Shown here in pieces: positions 26,514 to 34,760 of a stretch of 64,000 bases of DNA. Position 1 is the stretch's first letter, and every line of letters begins with the position of its first letter. The position numbers and the translations under genes were made by a program. Under the pieces are notes generated by a model that saw nothing but the letters and a program-made list of their open reading frames with translations, had not been told where the DNA came from and did no database searches. Location of the stretch: positions 372,001 to 436,000 of the forward strand of contig CAVZIE010000037.1 in the NCBI GenBank assembly GCA_963775185.1. Direction: 5' to 3'. Origin of the DNA: JAPSGB01 sp963775185 (GTDB lineage Bacteria > Myxococcota_A > Polyangia > Polyangiales > Polyangiaceae).

Positions 26514-28004
26514 ATGGATCTCTTCATCGGACACGATCTCGGCACCGGCGGCGTGAAGTCGGTGCTGGTGGACGCGCGCGGCAGGCGGCTCGCAGACGCG
26601 ATCGCGAGCTATCCGCTGTCGCGTCCCGAGCCGGGCTGGGCCGAGCAGGATCCGGACGACTGGTGGCGCGCCGTCGCGGAGACGACGCGGCAACTGGCGC
26701 GCGCCACCGACGGCGGCACGGTGCGCGCGATGTGCTTCGCGGGGCAGATGCTCGCGCTCGCGCCGCTGGATGCGGCAGGACGGCCCACTCGCCGCGCGAT
26801 CTCGTGGCTCGACGGCCGCGCGGAGGCGGAGGCGCGCAAGATGACGCGCCGGCTCGGCGGCGAGCGGCTGCTGCGGCTGCTCGCCGGCGCGTCGCCGACG
26901 GGCAAGGACATCGTCGCGAAGATCGCGTGGATCGCCGCGCACGAGCCGGAGGTGTTCGGCGCCACGCGCGCGTTCTGCGACGCGACGGGCACGCTGGTCG
27001 CGCGCGCGACCGGCAAGCTTTGCATGGATCCGACCGCGGCCGGCGCGACCGGCGTGCTCGCGCTCTCGTCCGGGCGTTGGTCGAAGCTGCTGGCGCGCGC
27101 GACCGGATTGCCGCTCGACAAGATGCCGGCGCTGGTGCCGTCGACCGACGTCGCTGGCGAGCTCACCCCGGAAGCGGCCGCGGAGTGCGGGCTCTTGCCC
27201 GGCGTCGCGGTTGCCATGGGTATGGCCGACATCCCGGCGGCGGCGGTGGGCTCCGGCGCCGTCAACGCCGGCGACGGCCACGTGTATCTCGGAACCTCGG
27301 CGTGGATCGGCGTCACGCTGGACAAGCCGCGCTCCGTGCCGCGTGCGGGCATCGCGGTCGTACCGGCGGCGTCGCCAGGCGCGTTCCTGTTGATCGGCGA
27401 GAGCGAGACCGCCGGCGCGTGCCGCGAGTGGGTCGCCCGCGCCGTCGGCGTCACCGGCGCGGGCGAGCTGGACGCGCTGATCGAGCGCGCCGAACCGGGC
27501 GCGCGCGGGCTCGTGTTCGCGCCGTGGCTGTTCGGCGAGCGCTCGCCGGTCTCCGACGCCACGGTGCGCGGCGGCTTCCTCGGCCTCACGCTCGATCACG
27601 GCCCGGAACACCTGGTGCGCGCGGTGCACGAGGGCGTCGCGCTGAACCTCGCGTGGATCCTCGACGAGATCGCGACGCTCGGCGTGGCTTGCCCGACGCT
27701 CCGCGCCGTCGGCGGCGGCGCGCAGAGCGACACGTGGTTGCAGATCCTCGCCGACGCTACGGGGCGGCACATCGAGCGCGTGGCCGGGCCGCGCCACGCC
27801 GGCGCGATCGGCGCCGCGCTGGTCGGCGCGGTCGCGGTCGGCGCCCTGGGCTCGATCGCGGCGATCCGCGACGTGGTGCGGCTCGAGCGCGTGTTCGCGC
27901 CGCGCGCCGACCTGGCCGACCGCTACGCGGCGCTGGGCGCCGCCCTGCGCGGCGCCTACCCGCTCTTGTCGCGCGTCTCGCGAGCGCTCGGGTCGGCGTC
28001 ATGA
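26514..28004 (+). CDS. FGGY-family carbohydrate kinase (xylulokinase-like)
   Basis: A 496-aa ATP-dependent sugar or polyol kinase of the FGGY family. The N-terminal motif GHDLGTGGVKSVLVD is the phosphate-1 loop. CFAGQMLALAPLD and AISWLDGRAEAEA form the sugar site. The C-terminal lobe holds YLGTSAWIG and AVGGGAQSDTWLQILADATG. Xylulokinases are the nearest well-known relatives, but substrate specificity cannot be read from sequence. It lies 23 bp after the oxidoreductase, and its stop overlaps the regulator start (ATGA). The open frame extends over 3 kb upstream in antisense to the lipoprotein gene; that extension is not coding. Confidence 0.9.
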   Translation: MDLFIGHDLGTGGVKSVLVDARGRRLADAIASYPLSRPEPGWAEQDPDDWWRAVAETTRQLARATDGGTVRAMCFAGQMLALAPLDAAGRPTRRAISWLDGRAEAEARKMTRRLGGERLLRLLAGASPTGKDIVAKIAWIAAHEPEVFGATRAFCDATGTLVARATGKLCMDPTAAGATGVLALSSGRWSKLLARATGLPLDKMPALVPSTDVAGELTPEAAAECGLLPGVAVAMGMADIPAAAVGSGAVNAGDGHVYLGTSAWIGVTLDKPRSVPRAGIAVVPAASPGAFLLIGESETAGACREWVARAVGVTGAGELDALIERAEPGARGLVFAPWLFGERSPVSDATVRGGFLGLTLDHGPEHLVRAVHEGVALNLAWILDEIATLGVACPTLRAVGGGAQSDTWLQILADATGRHIERVAGPRHAGAIGAALVGAVAVGALGSIAAIRDVVRLERVFAPRADLADRYAALGAALRGAYPLLSRVSRALGSAS

Positions 28005-28603
28005 CGGCGCGCGGCGAGGAGCGACGCGTCCAGGTGCTGGAGGCCACGCTGCGGCTGCTCGCCCGGGAGGGTCCGCGCGCCGTCACGCACCGCGCGGTCG
28101 CGCGCGAGGCGGGCACGTCGCTGCGAGCGACGACCTACTATTTCTCTTCGCGCGACGAGCTGCTCGTCGAGGCGCTGACCCACTACGCGCGCAACGCCTT
28201 CGCCCGCTTCGACCGGCTGCGCGCGCCGCTGGCCGACGTCGGCGACGACCCGCTGACCCAGGCCGCCGACGTGCTCGCCTTGACCGTCCTGTCCGACCTC
28301 GAGGAAGACCGCGCCGGCCTCGTCGCGGAGTACGAGCTCGCCCTCGAGATCGGGCGGCGTCCGGAGCTCGAGCCCGCGTTCGCCGAGTGGCAGCGGCGGC
28401 TCGAGACCCTGCTCGCGACCTACGCCGGGCTGCTCGGCTCCAGCCGGCCGGCGCTCCACGCGCGCCTCGTGCTCGCGACGCTGCGCGGGCTCGAGCTCGA
28501 AGCCCTGGCGCAGCCTTCCCGCCGGCCGCGCCGCGAGGAGCTGCGCGGCGTGTTCGTCGAGCTGCTCGGCTCCCTGTTCGCCTCGGAGCGCGAGCGCGGC
28601 TGA
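28001..28603 (+). CDS. TetR-family transcriptional regulator
   Basis: A 200-aa TetR-type repressor. The HTH (about 10-55: RRVQVLEATLRLLAREGPRA then AVAREAGTSLRATTYYFSSR) is canonical; the C-terminal helical ligand domain (about 60-200) is Leu/Glu-rich. ATG 28001 overlaps the kinase stop (ATGA), so it is co-translated with the operon it probably controls. The likely operator is the 16-bp palindrome at 25214. The ligand may be the pathway's sugar or amino-acid intermediate; this is inference. Confidence 0.92.
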   Translation: MTARGEERRVQVLEATLRLLAREGPRAVTHRAVAREAGTSLRATTYYFSSRDELLVEALTHYARNAFARFDRLRAPLADVGDDPLTQAADVLALTVLSDLEEDRAGLVAEYELALEIGRRPELEPAFAEWQRRLETLLATYAGLLGSSRPALHARLVLATLRGLELEALAQPSRRPRREELRGVFVELLGSLFASERERG

Positions 28604-28628
28604 CGCCGCCCGAGAGCTTCCCGCCCGG

Positions 28629-28646
28629 TTCCGCGCCGGACCGGCT
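28629..28646 (+). repeat. Dispersed 18-bp element, copy 4
   Basis: TTCCGCGCCGGACCGGCT, one mismatch to consensus, in the 54-bp gap between the TetR gene and the peroxiredoxin gene. Confidence 0.6.
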
Positions 28647-28657
28647 AGGCTTCGGCC

Positions 28658-29203
28658 ATGCGAGGTCTTCCGGGAGTGGTCGCGCTGGCGCTGGCGCTGG
28701 CGCTGCCGGCGTGCCGCAGCGAAACGCCGGCCGCCGACGCGCCGCGGCTGCCGTGGATCGCACAGGCGCCGGCGTTCCAGGCGCCCGACGAGACCGGCAC
28801 GCCGCGCTCGCTCAGCGAGTTCCTGGGGCACCCAATCGTCCTGTACTTCTATCCCAAGGACGGCACGCCGGGCTGCACGGCGGAGGCGTGCGCGTTCCGC
28901 GACGCGTGGGATCGCATCCGCGCCACCGGAGCCGAGGTGATCGGCATCTCGATGGACAGCGTCGAGTCCCACGCGGCGTTCCTGAAGAAGCTGCACTTGC
29001 CGTTCCCGCTGCTCTCGAATCCAGGCGGCGAAATCCTCGAGGCATACGGCGTGTCGCGCTCGCCCAAGGGCTACGCGGCGCGTGCCACCTTCATCCTGGA
29101 TAGCCGGGGCGGCATCCGGCGCATCTTTCCGGAGATGGACCCGGCGCTGCAGGTCGACCAGGTGCTCGAGGTGCTAGGCGAGATGAAGCGACAAGGACTG
29201 TAG
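28658..29203 (+). CDS. Lipoprotein peroxiredoxin (BCP/PrxQ type)
   Basis: A 181-aa thiol peroxidase exported as a lipoprotein: the signal ends at LPAC (C19). The peroxidatic cysteine is C73 in PKDGTPGCTAEAC and the resolving cysteine C78 five residues on, the spacing of PrxQ/BCP enzymes that reduce hydroperoxides with thioredoxin. Because it is outside the cytoplasm it needs a periplasmic reductant; the DsbD-like protein at 9067 is a candidate supplier. The rest of the AhpC/TSA fold is intact (ATFILDSRGGIRRIF). It converges on the EamA gene with a 3-bp gap. Confidence 0.92.
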   Translation: MRGLPGVVALALALALPACRSETPAADAPRLPWIAQAPAFQAPDETGTPRSLSEFLGHPIVLYFYPKDGTPGCTAEACAFRDAWDRIRATGAEVIGISMDSVESHAAFLKKLHLPFPLLSNPGGEILEAYGVSRSPKGYAARATFILDSRGGIRRIFPEMDPALQVDQVLEVLGEMKRQGL

Positions 29204-29206
29204 GCG

Positions 29207-30043
29207 TCACGGCGAAAAGCTCATCAGCACGATGCCCGCGGCGACCACCGCCGACGCGAGCACGCGACGTCGACCGAACGGCTCGCCGAGCTTGATCGCG
29301 CCGATCAGCGCCGCGATGATCACGCTGGTCTCGCGCAGCGACGCGACGTACGAGAGCCGCGTCGCACTCATGGCGAAGATCACCAGGGAATACGCCGCCG
29401 CGGAGATCACGCCGCCGAGCGCGGCGCGACGGCCGTGGACGGGCCAGAACGCCCGGATGCGGTCGCGTCGAAGCAGCAGCACGACGCCGGCGAAGGGCAA
29501 GCCGGCGCACACGTGGAGCGCCGCGATGTAGCCGATGCGACTGCCGGCGACGCGCACACCGACACCGTCTGAGAGCGTGTAGCCGGCGATGAACACGCCA
29601 GTGGCGAGGGCGAACCACGCCGCCTTGCCCGATCCGTGTCGGCCGAGCGCGAGGCTCACGATGCCGAGCGACACGAGCCCGACGCCGATCGCGGCGGTGG
29701 CGGACAGGTGCTCGCCGGCGACGGCGCCCGACAACAGCGCGACGATGAGCGGCCCGGTGCCGCGCGCGATCGGGTACACCTGCCCGAGATCGCCGACGCG
29801 ATACGCCAGCAGCAGACACGCGTAGTAGCCGAGGTGGATCGTGGAGGAGGCGACGAAGTACGGCACGCTCGCCCGCGCCGGCGGCGCTACCAGCGGCAGC
29901 ACCGGCACGTACACGAGGCCCGCCGTGCCCACGACGACCGCAAGCGAGAGCAGCCGCTCGCCGCTGTGCTTGACCAGCGCGTTCCACGACGCATGCATGA
30001 CCGCCGCCGAGAGCACCAGGGCGATCACCAGCGGCTCGGACAT
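29207..30043 (-). CDS. EamA-family transporter
   Basis: A 278-aa integral membrane protein with about ten hydrophobic helices in two repeated halves, the drug/metabolite transporter (EamA) fold. Typical half-repeat phrases are AVMHASWNALVKH, VYPIARGTGPLIVALLSG and YVASLRETSVIIAALIGAI. Such proteins export amino acids, nucleosides or other small metabolites; the substrate is unknown. It is divergent from crcB across 76 bp. Confidence 0.88.
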   Translation of the reverse strand: MSEPLVIALVLSAAVMHASWNALVKHSGERLLSLAVVVGTAGLVYVPVLPLVAPPARASVPYFVASSTIHLGYYACLLLAYRVGDLGQVYPIARGTGPLIVALLSGAVAGEHLSATAAIGVGLVSLGIVSLALGRHGSGKAAWFALATGVFIAGYTLSDGVGVRVAGSRIGYIAALHVCAGLPFAGVVLLLRRDRIRAFWPVHGRRAALGGVISAAAYSLVIFAMSATRLSYVASLRETSVIIAALIGAIKLGEPFGRRRVLASAVVAAGIVLMSFSP

Positions 30044-30119
30044 GCGTGGCGACTATATGATGCCGCCCGCACGCGCGCGTTGCAGGCTCGCGCGGTCCGG
30101 GCTACTCGTGGCGGCGACC

Positions 30120-30503
30120 ATGGAGCGGTTCCTCTGGGTTTGCCTCGGCGGTGCGCTGGGCAGCGGCACGCGCTACCTGGTGGCGCTGTGGGCGGGGCGT
30201 GCCATCGGCTCGTCGTTCCCGTGGGGCACGTTCATCGTGAACGTCGCCGGCTCGTTCCTGCTGGTCGCGGTGATGGAGCTCGCGCTGTCCACGGACCTGG
30301 TCGGGGCGAACCTGCGGCTCGCGCTCACCACCGGCTTCATGGGTGGGCTGACCACCTACTCCACGTTCAACTACGAGACACTCAAGCTCATGCAAGAGCG
30401 CGCGTGGCTGCTGGCGCTCGGCAACATGGCGGTCACGCTGGTCACGTGTCTGGGCGCCGGCGTCGCCGGCATGGCGCTGGTGCGTCGGCTGGTGGCACAC
30501 TGA
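30120..30503 (+). CDS. crcB: Fluoride channel CrcB/FluC
   Basis: A 127-aa four-helix membrane protein of the Fluc family that releases fluoride from the cytoplasm as an antiparallel dimer. Key phrases are GGALGSGTRYLVA, FPWGTFIVNVAGSFLLV (the conserved polar track) and TTGFMGGLTTYSTFNYET (the Phe-box and break). It starts at ATG 30120. No convincing fluoride riboswitch could be recognised in the 76 bp upstream. The DUF190 gene follows after 14 bp, a pairing seen in many bacteria. Confidence 0.95.
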   Translation: MERFLWVCLGGALGSGTRYLVALWAGRAIGSSFPWGTFIVNVAGSFLLVAVMELALSTDLVGANLRLALTTGFMGGLTTYSTFNYETLKLMQERAWLLALGNMAVTLVTCLGAGVAGMALVRRLVAH

Positions 30504-30517
30504 CGGGGGAGACAACG

Positions 30518-30874
30518 ATGCGCGTTCTCGACGGCAAGCAGCAGCTCGTTCGCATCTTCATCGGCGACAGCGACATGTGGCACCACACGCCGCTGGAGCG
30601 CGCGCTCCTCGAGCGCCTGCGCAAGGAAGGTTTCGCCGGCGCGACGGTGCTGCGCGGCGTGGCCGGCTTCGGCGCGAGCAGCATCGTCCACACCGCCCAC
30701 GTGCTGGCGCTGTCCACCGACCTGCCGATCGTGATCGAGGTCGTCGACGACGAGGCCCACGTCGAGCAACTGCTCGCGATCCTGGACGAGATGCTGGTCG
30801 ACGCCGGCGCCTTCGTCACCGTGGAGCAGGTGCGGGTCGTGAAGTACGCACCGGGTCCGGCGAAGCCGGCGTAA
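30518..30874 (+). CDS. DUF190 protein linked to CrcB
   Basis: A 118-aa PII-like DUF190 protein: KQQLVRIFIGDSDMWHHTPL, GFAGATVLRGVAGFGASSIVH and LPIVIEVVDDEAHVEQLL follow the family pattern. These PII-like trimers usually sit beside crcB and are thought to modulate it or sense a ligand; the mechanism is not established. A GGGGGAGA ribosome-binding site precedes ATG 30518. The last codons form a small GAA-loop hairpin (CCGGCGAAGCCGG), like those at 4795. Confidence 0.9.
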   Translation: MRVLDGKQQLVRIFIGDSDMWHHTPLERALLERLRKEGFAGATVLRGVAGFGASSIVHTAHVLALSTDLPIVIEVVDDEAHVEQLLAILDEMLVDAGAFVTVEQVRVVKYAPGPAKPA

Positions 30875-30903
30875 GCCCGGCGTCGGACCCCGGATCACGG
30901 GGA

Positions 30904-30975
30904 TTCCGCGCCGGGCCGGCAGCCCCTTCGGCTTGCGGGGAAGACGGAATTTTCTGTTGTCGGTGCGGCGCGGAA
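30904..30975. repeat. Dispersed element copy 5 paired with an inverted half-copy
   Basis: 30904-30921 is TTCCGCGCCGGGCCGGCA, one mismatch to the dispersed element. 30966-30975 is CGGCGCGGAA, the exact inverse of its first ten bases. The 10-bp arms, 52 nt apart, could form a large stem in the leader upstream of the Ser/Thr kinase gene; an inner CCCC/GGGG pair and an AT-rich GGAATTTTC stretch lie between. The function is unknown. Confidence 0.5.
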
Positions 30976-31064
30976 GCCGACCGGTCCGGCCACGGCGCGC
31001 CGCGACAAGCCACGCCTTGCGGCAGAGCGTACGATGGGGTCGATTCCCCGCCTGCTGCCCGACC

Positions 31065-32579
31065 ATGCCCGACGCCGACGCCATAGACCGCGCAGCCGCG
31101 GAGCTCGAAGAGGAGCTACCGCCGGTCTCCGGCAACGCCGGCGACGTGATCGCCGGCAAGTACCGGCTCGAGCGCGTGATCGGTCGCGGCGCCATGGGCA
31201 CGGTGTGGGAGGCCGTGCACCTCGGGCTCGAGGATCACGTCGCGGTGAAGCTGGTCGCGAACCAGTACGCGCAGTCGCGCGAGGCGCGCTACCGCTTCAA
31301 GGTGGAAGCGACGGCGGCCGCGAAGCTGCGCTCGCGCTTCGCGGTGCAGGTGTACGACTCGGGCGAGACGGAAGGCGGCGTTCCCTACCTGGCGATGGAG
31401 CGGCTCGAGGGCGAGACGCTGGAGAACCGCCTGACGCAGGAAGGCGCGCTGTCGCTGCTGGACACGGTGCGCGTCGCGAGCCAGGTCGGGCGCGGCCTGA
31501 TGCGCGCGCACGCGCTGGGCATCGTGCACCGCGATCTCAAGCCGGCGAACATCTTCCTGGCGCGATCCGGCGACGACGAGGCGGGCTACCTGGCCAAGGT
31601 GCTCGACTTCGGCATCGCGAAGATGATCGACAAGAACGATACGTCGACGACGCGCACGGGCACGGTGCTGGGCACGCCGCAGTTCATGAGCCCGGAGCAG
31701 GTGCGGGGCCTCAAGAGCCTGGATCACCGGGCGGATCTCTACGCGCTCGGCGCGGTCGTGTTCAACATGCTGACCGGCAAGATCGCGTTCGAAGGCGAGG
31801 CCTTCGGTGATCTGCTGCTGTCGATCTGCACGAAGCCGCTGCCGAACGTCACGACCTTCGCGCCGGATTTGCCGCCCTCGCTCGACGACTGGTTCCACAT
31901 GGCTTGCGCGCGCGAGCCGGAGTTCCGCTTCCAGCACGCCGACGAGATGGTGGACGCGCTGTACGCGGCCTCCGGGCTCGAGGACGGCAGCATCCGCGAG
32001 TTCGTGGCGGGCGGCGCCACCATGGCCCACGGCACGATCACCGACAGCATGCGTCCGCCGCCGCCGGCGCCCGCGCCAGCCGGCGACGAGGACGGCCTGC
32101 CTACGCTCAAGCGGGACACGACGGACCTCGATACGTCCCCGCTGGACGGCGACGGCTCGAGCGGCGTGCACACGCTGGGCTCGGGCGGCACGGTCCGCCC
32201 GCTGTGGCCGGTGGTCGCCGGCACCGCGTTCATCGCCCTGCTCGGGCTGGGCGTGTTCACGCTGGCGTTCTCCGGCGGCAAGAAACCCCGGCCCGACGGC
32301 CCGACAGACGGCGATCCGGCGGCCGTGTCCGCTGCGCCCGCGACGGCGGCGCCGGGAGCCATCCTCGACATCGACAAGCTCGCGGCCGACGCCGCGGCAA
32401 CGTCCGACGCAGGCGCCGCGTCCGGGGCGGAAGGCGCCGATTCCGAGGAGGGCGACATCGACTCCGGGGCGGATGTAACCTCGGACACCGCTCCCAAGAA
32501 GAAGAAGCGACGGCATCGCTGGTGGACGCCTCCGGCGCCGACGCCATCCACGCCGAAGAAACCCGACCTGGGCTTCTGA
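31065..32579 (+). CDS. Transmembrane Ser/Thr protein kinase
   Basis: A 504-aa Hanks-type kinase. The kinase domain (about 28-300) is complete: glycine loop IGRGAMGTVWEA, K62, catalytic HRDLKPAN (155-162), DFG (181-183) and SPE (209-211). A Pro-rich juxtamembrane region leads to one transmembrane helix (about 385-407, VVAGTAFIALLGLGVFTLAF). The outer ~95 residues are low-complexity Ala/Asp/Glu with a basic KKKKRRHRWW end. No PASTA repeats. The downstream genes for an exported TPR/PEGA protein and a Cys-rich lipoprotein are coupled or nearly so, suggesting they form or modify the sensor's outer part. Confidence 0.93.
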   Translation: MPDADAIDRAAAELEEELPPVSGNAGDVIAGKYRLERVIGRGAMGTVWEAVHLGLEDHVAVKLVANQYAQSREARYRFKVEATAAAKLRSRFAVQVYDSGETEGGVPYLAMERLEGETLENRLTQEGALSLLDTVRVASQVGRGLMRAHALGIVHRDLKPANIFLARSGDDEAGYLAKVLDFGIAKMIDKNDTSTTRTGTVLGTPQFMSPEQVRGLKSLDHRADLYALGAVVFNMLTGKIAFEGEAFGDLLLSICTKPLPNVTTFAPDLPPSLDDWFHMACAREPEFRFQHADEMVDALYAASGLEDGSIREFVAGGATMAHGTITDSMRPPPPAPAPAGDEDGLPTLKRDTTDLDTSPLDGDGSSGVHTLGSGGTVRPLWPVVAGTAFIALLGLGVFTLAFSGGKKPRPDGPTDGDPAAVSAAPATAAPGAILDIDKLAADAAATSDAGAASGAEGADSEEGDIDSGADVTSDTAPKKKKRRHRWWTPPAPTPSTPKKPDLGF

Positions 32580-32599
32580 CCGGAGCGCTCCAGCGCGCC

Positions 32600-33598
32600 T
32601 TGATCGACACCACCACAGGATCCTCTACGTCTTCGCGAGCCCGGGCGACGCGGCACACGGCGTGCGCGACGGCCCTGCTGCTCGCCCTGACGCTCGGCCG
32701 GAGCACGCCGGCACGGGCCGACGAGCCGTCGCCGGCGGACCTGGCCGCGGCGCGCGACCTCGGCACCCAGGGCGTGCTGCTTGCCGAAGCGGGAAAGTGC
32801 AAGCAAGCGATCGAGAAGCTCCAGCGCGCCGCGGCGCTGTACGCCGCGCCGACCATCGTCGTGCCGCTCGGCGAGTGCCAGATCAAGATCGGCAAGATCG
32901 TCGCCGGCACCGAGCGGCTCCAGCGGGTCGTGCGCGAGCCGCTGGCGGATGGCGCCCCGAAGCCGTTCATCGAGGCGCGGCAGCACGCGCAGGATCTGCT
33001 CGACAAGGCGCTGCCGCGCATCGCAAAGCTGGTGATCCACGTGAAGGCGCCGGCGCGCGCGCGGGTCGAGGTGGCGATCGACGACACCGGCGTGCCCAGC
33101 GCGTTGCTCGGCGCGCCGCGCCCGACCGACCCAGGCACCCACCGGATCGTGGCGCGCGCACCCGGCTACCGGACCGCGGCGCGTCGGATCACCCTCGCCG
33201 ACGGCGAGTCGAAGAGCGTCGAGCTGGTGATGCACGCGCTGCCACAGAGCGAGATGCCGTCCGCGCCGACCTCGACACGCAGCACCGTGGGCTACGTCGC
33301 GCTCGGGCTCGGCGTCGCCGGAGTCGGCGTCGGCTCCGTGCTCGGCGTGGTCGCGCTGCAGAAGAAGCGCGACCTGGACGCGCAGTGCCCCGGCGGACAC
33401 TGCAGCCCGGCGCAGGCGCAGGACCTGGCCAACGCGCGCAACATGGGCACGGCCTCCACGATCTCGTTCGGCGTGGGGCTCGCCGCCGCCGCCGCCGGCG
33501 TGTGGCTGGTGCTGGGCGACGACGGCGAGGCGCGCGCCGACACCAGCGCGCGCTTGTGGCTCGGCGTGGGCAGCGCCGGCGTCGCGGGGAAGTTCTGA
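32600..33598 (+). CDS. Exported TPR/PEGA protein with two membrane segments
   Basis: About 332 residues. No ATG is available; the best start is TTG 32600, giving a long N-region, then a hydrophobic core and a cleavage site near ARADEP. This start is uncertain. A TPR-like segment (about 50-135, LLAEAGKCKQAIEKLQRA) is followed by a PEGA-like domain (about 140-215, HRIVARAPGYRTAARRITLA) and two Gly/Ala-rich membrane helices (about 235-260 and 290-312). It lies 20 bp after the kinase and overlaps the lipoprotein gene, so it is part of that operon. Likely the periplasmic partner of the kinase. Confidence 0.75.
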   Translation: MIDTTTGSSTSSRARATRHTACATALLLALTLGRSTPARADEPSPADLAAARDLGTQGVLLAEAGKCKQAIEKLQRAAALYAAPTIVVPLGECQIKIGKIVAGTERLQRVVREPLADGAPKPFIEARQHAQDLLDKALPRIAKLVIHVKAPARARVEVAIDDTGVPSALLGAPRPTDPGTHRIVARAPGYRTAARRITLADGESKSVELVMHALPQSEMPSAPTSTRSTVGYVALGLGVAGVGVGSVLGVVALQKKRDLDAQCPGGHCSPAQAQDLANARNMGTASTISFGVGLAAAAAGVWLVLGDDGEARADTSARLWLGVGSAGVAGKF

Positions 33599-34551
33599 TG
33601 CGAAGACTGGCAACGGGAGCTCTGCTGCTCGCGGGTGCGCTGGCCCCGGCGCTCGGCTGCAACAGCTTGATCGGGCTCGACGGCTTCGACGTGTCGGGTG
33701 CGAGCGGCCAGGGCGGCAGCGGCGGCGCGCCCGTGTGCGGCCAGGCGCTCTCGCCGAACGAGAAGGTCGTCCGCTCGTGCGTGCTGTGGAACAGCTGCTC
33801 GCCGTTCGTGCCCACGAGCAGCATCTCCACCTGCATCAGCTTGAACGTGCAGCAGGCGTTCCTCGGGACCGCGTGTACGGCCAACGCCACGACGTGCGGC
33901 GACGTGGAGCTGTGCGAGGGCGCCGGCTTCACCACGCCTGCCCAGTGCTCCACCGGACAGAGCGGCTGGCGCTGCGAGAACAACATCGCGATCAACTGCT
34001 CGCAGCACTACTTCGTCAGTTGCGCGAAGCGCGGCGGCCAGTGCGCGATGTACGACACGAACGCCGACGGCACGCCGGACACCGCCGATTGCCAGGTCGA
34101 GAGCCAGTGCAGCGGCCAGTCGGCGTGCAACGGCGACGTCGCGTACCAGTGCGTCGGCGGCGTCGGCTACGGCGCGGTGTGCACGAACCTGGGTGCCCGC
34201 TGCGTCAGCCAAGGCGGACAGGCGAACTGCTACCTGGCGTCTCCGCCGTGCTCCGGAAGCGTGGCGCCGTGCGAGGGCAACGTGGCCCAGGCGTGCGTCT
34301 CGGGACAGCTGCTGCGCTACGACTGCAGCTCGGTCGGGCTCACGTGTGCACCCGACGGTCCGTATTGCGTCGCCCCGGGCTGCACGACCGCGGACGTCCA
34401 GGCGTGCAAGGAGTCGTGCACGGGGACGGTCGCGCACCTGTGCTACGGCGGCGTGCCGTTCGACGTGGACTGCTCCGCGTACGCGTTCCGGACGTGCCAC
34501 GAAGGCGACGACCCGAACGGCATCGGGCACTTCGCGTTCTGCGGCAACTGA
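33598..34551 (+). CDS. Cys-rich lipoprotein
   Basis: A 317-aa lipoprotein. ATG 33598 overlaps the previous stop (TGATG). The lipobox is LGCN. The mature part has about 30 cysteines in repeated short modules (CTANATTCGDVELC, CSGQSACNGDVAYQC, CSGSVAPCEGNVAQAC, CTGTVAHLC), a pattern of small disulfide-locked repeats common in Polyangia surface proteins. It is the third gene of the kinase operon, implying that the outer sensing unit of that system is a disulfide-rich lipoprotein. No enzyme motif is seen. Confidence 0.8.
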   Translation: MRRLATGALLLAGALAPALGCNSLIGLDGFDVSGASGQGGSGGAPVCGQALSPNEKVVRSCVLWNSCSPFVPTSSISTCISLNVQQAFLGTACTANATTCGDVELCEGAGFTTPAQCSTGQSGWRCENNIAINCSQHYFVSCAKRGGQCAMYDTNADGTPDTADCQVESQCSGQSACNGDVAYQCVGGVGYGAVCTNLGARCVSQGGQANCYLASPPCSGSVAPCEGNVAQACVSGQLLRYDCSSVGLTCAPDGPYCVAPGCTTADVQACKESCTGTVAHLCYGGVPFDVDCSAYAFRTCHEGDDPNGIGHFAFCGN

Positions 34552-34760
34552 GAGCCCGAGCAAGAATCCGCCCAGGCTCGACCGGGCGGCGCGCGGTGTA
34601 GGTACATGTACTCGGCGCGGCGCGAGTCGCCTCTCGCTGTAGCTTTGCATCGTGGTCGCGCGACAAAGCGCGTGAGCCGTATCCAGCCGCGTGGCACGAG
34701 CGGCTCGCGTCGTCTAGCATCCACAATCTGTCGGAGGGGCGCGGGCGCGATTCTCCGGCG

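Noticed and set aside
30044..30119. Possible fluoride riboswitch before crcB
   Set aside because: The conserved fluoride-riboswitch sequence blocks could not be found in these 76 bases.
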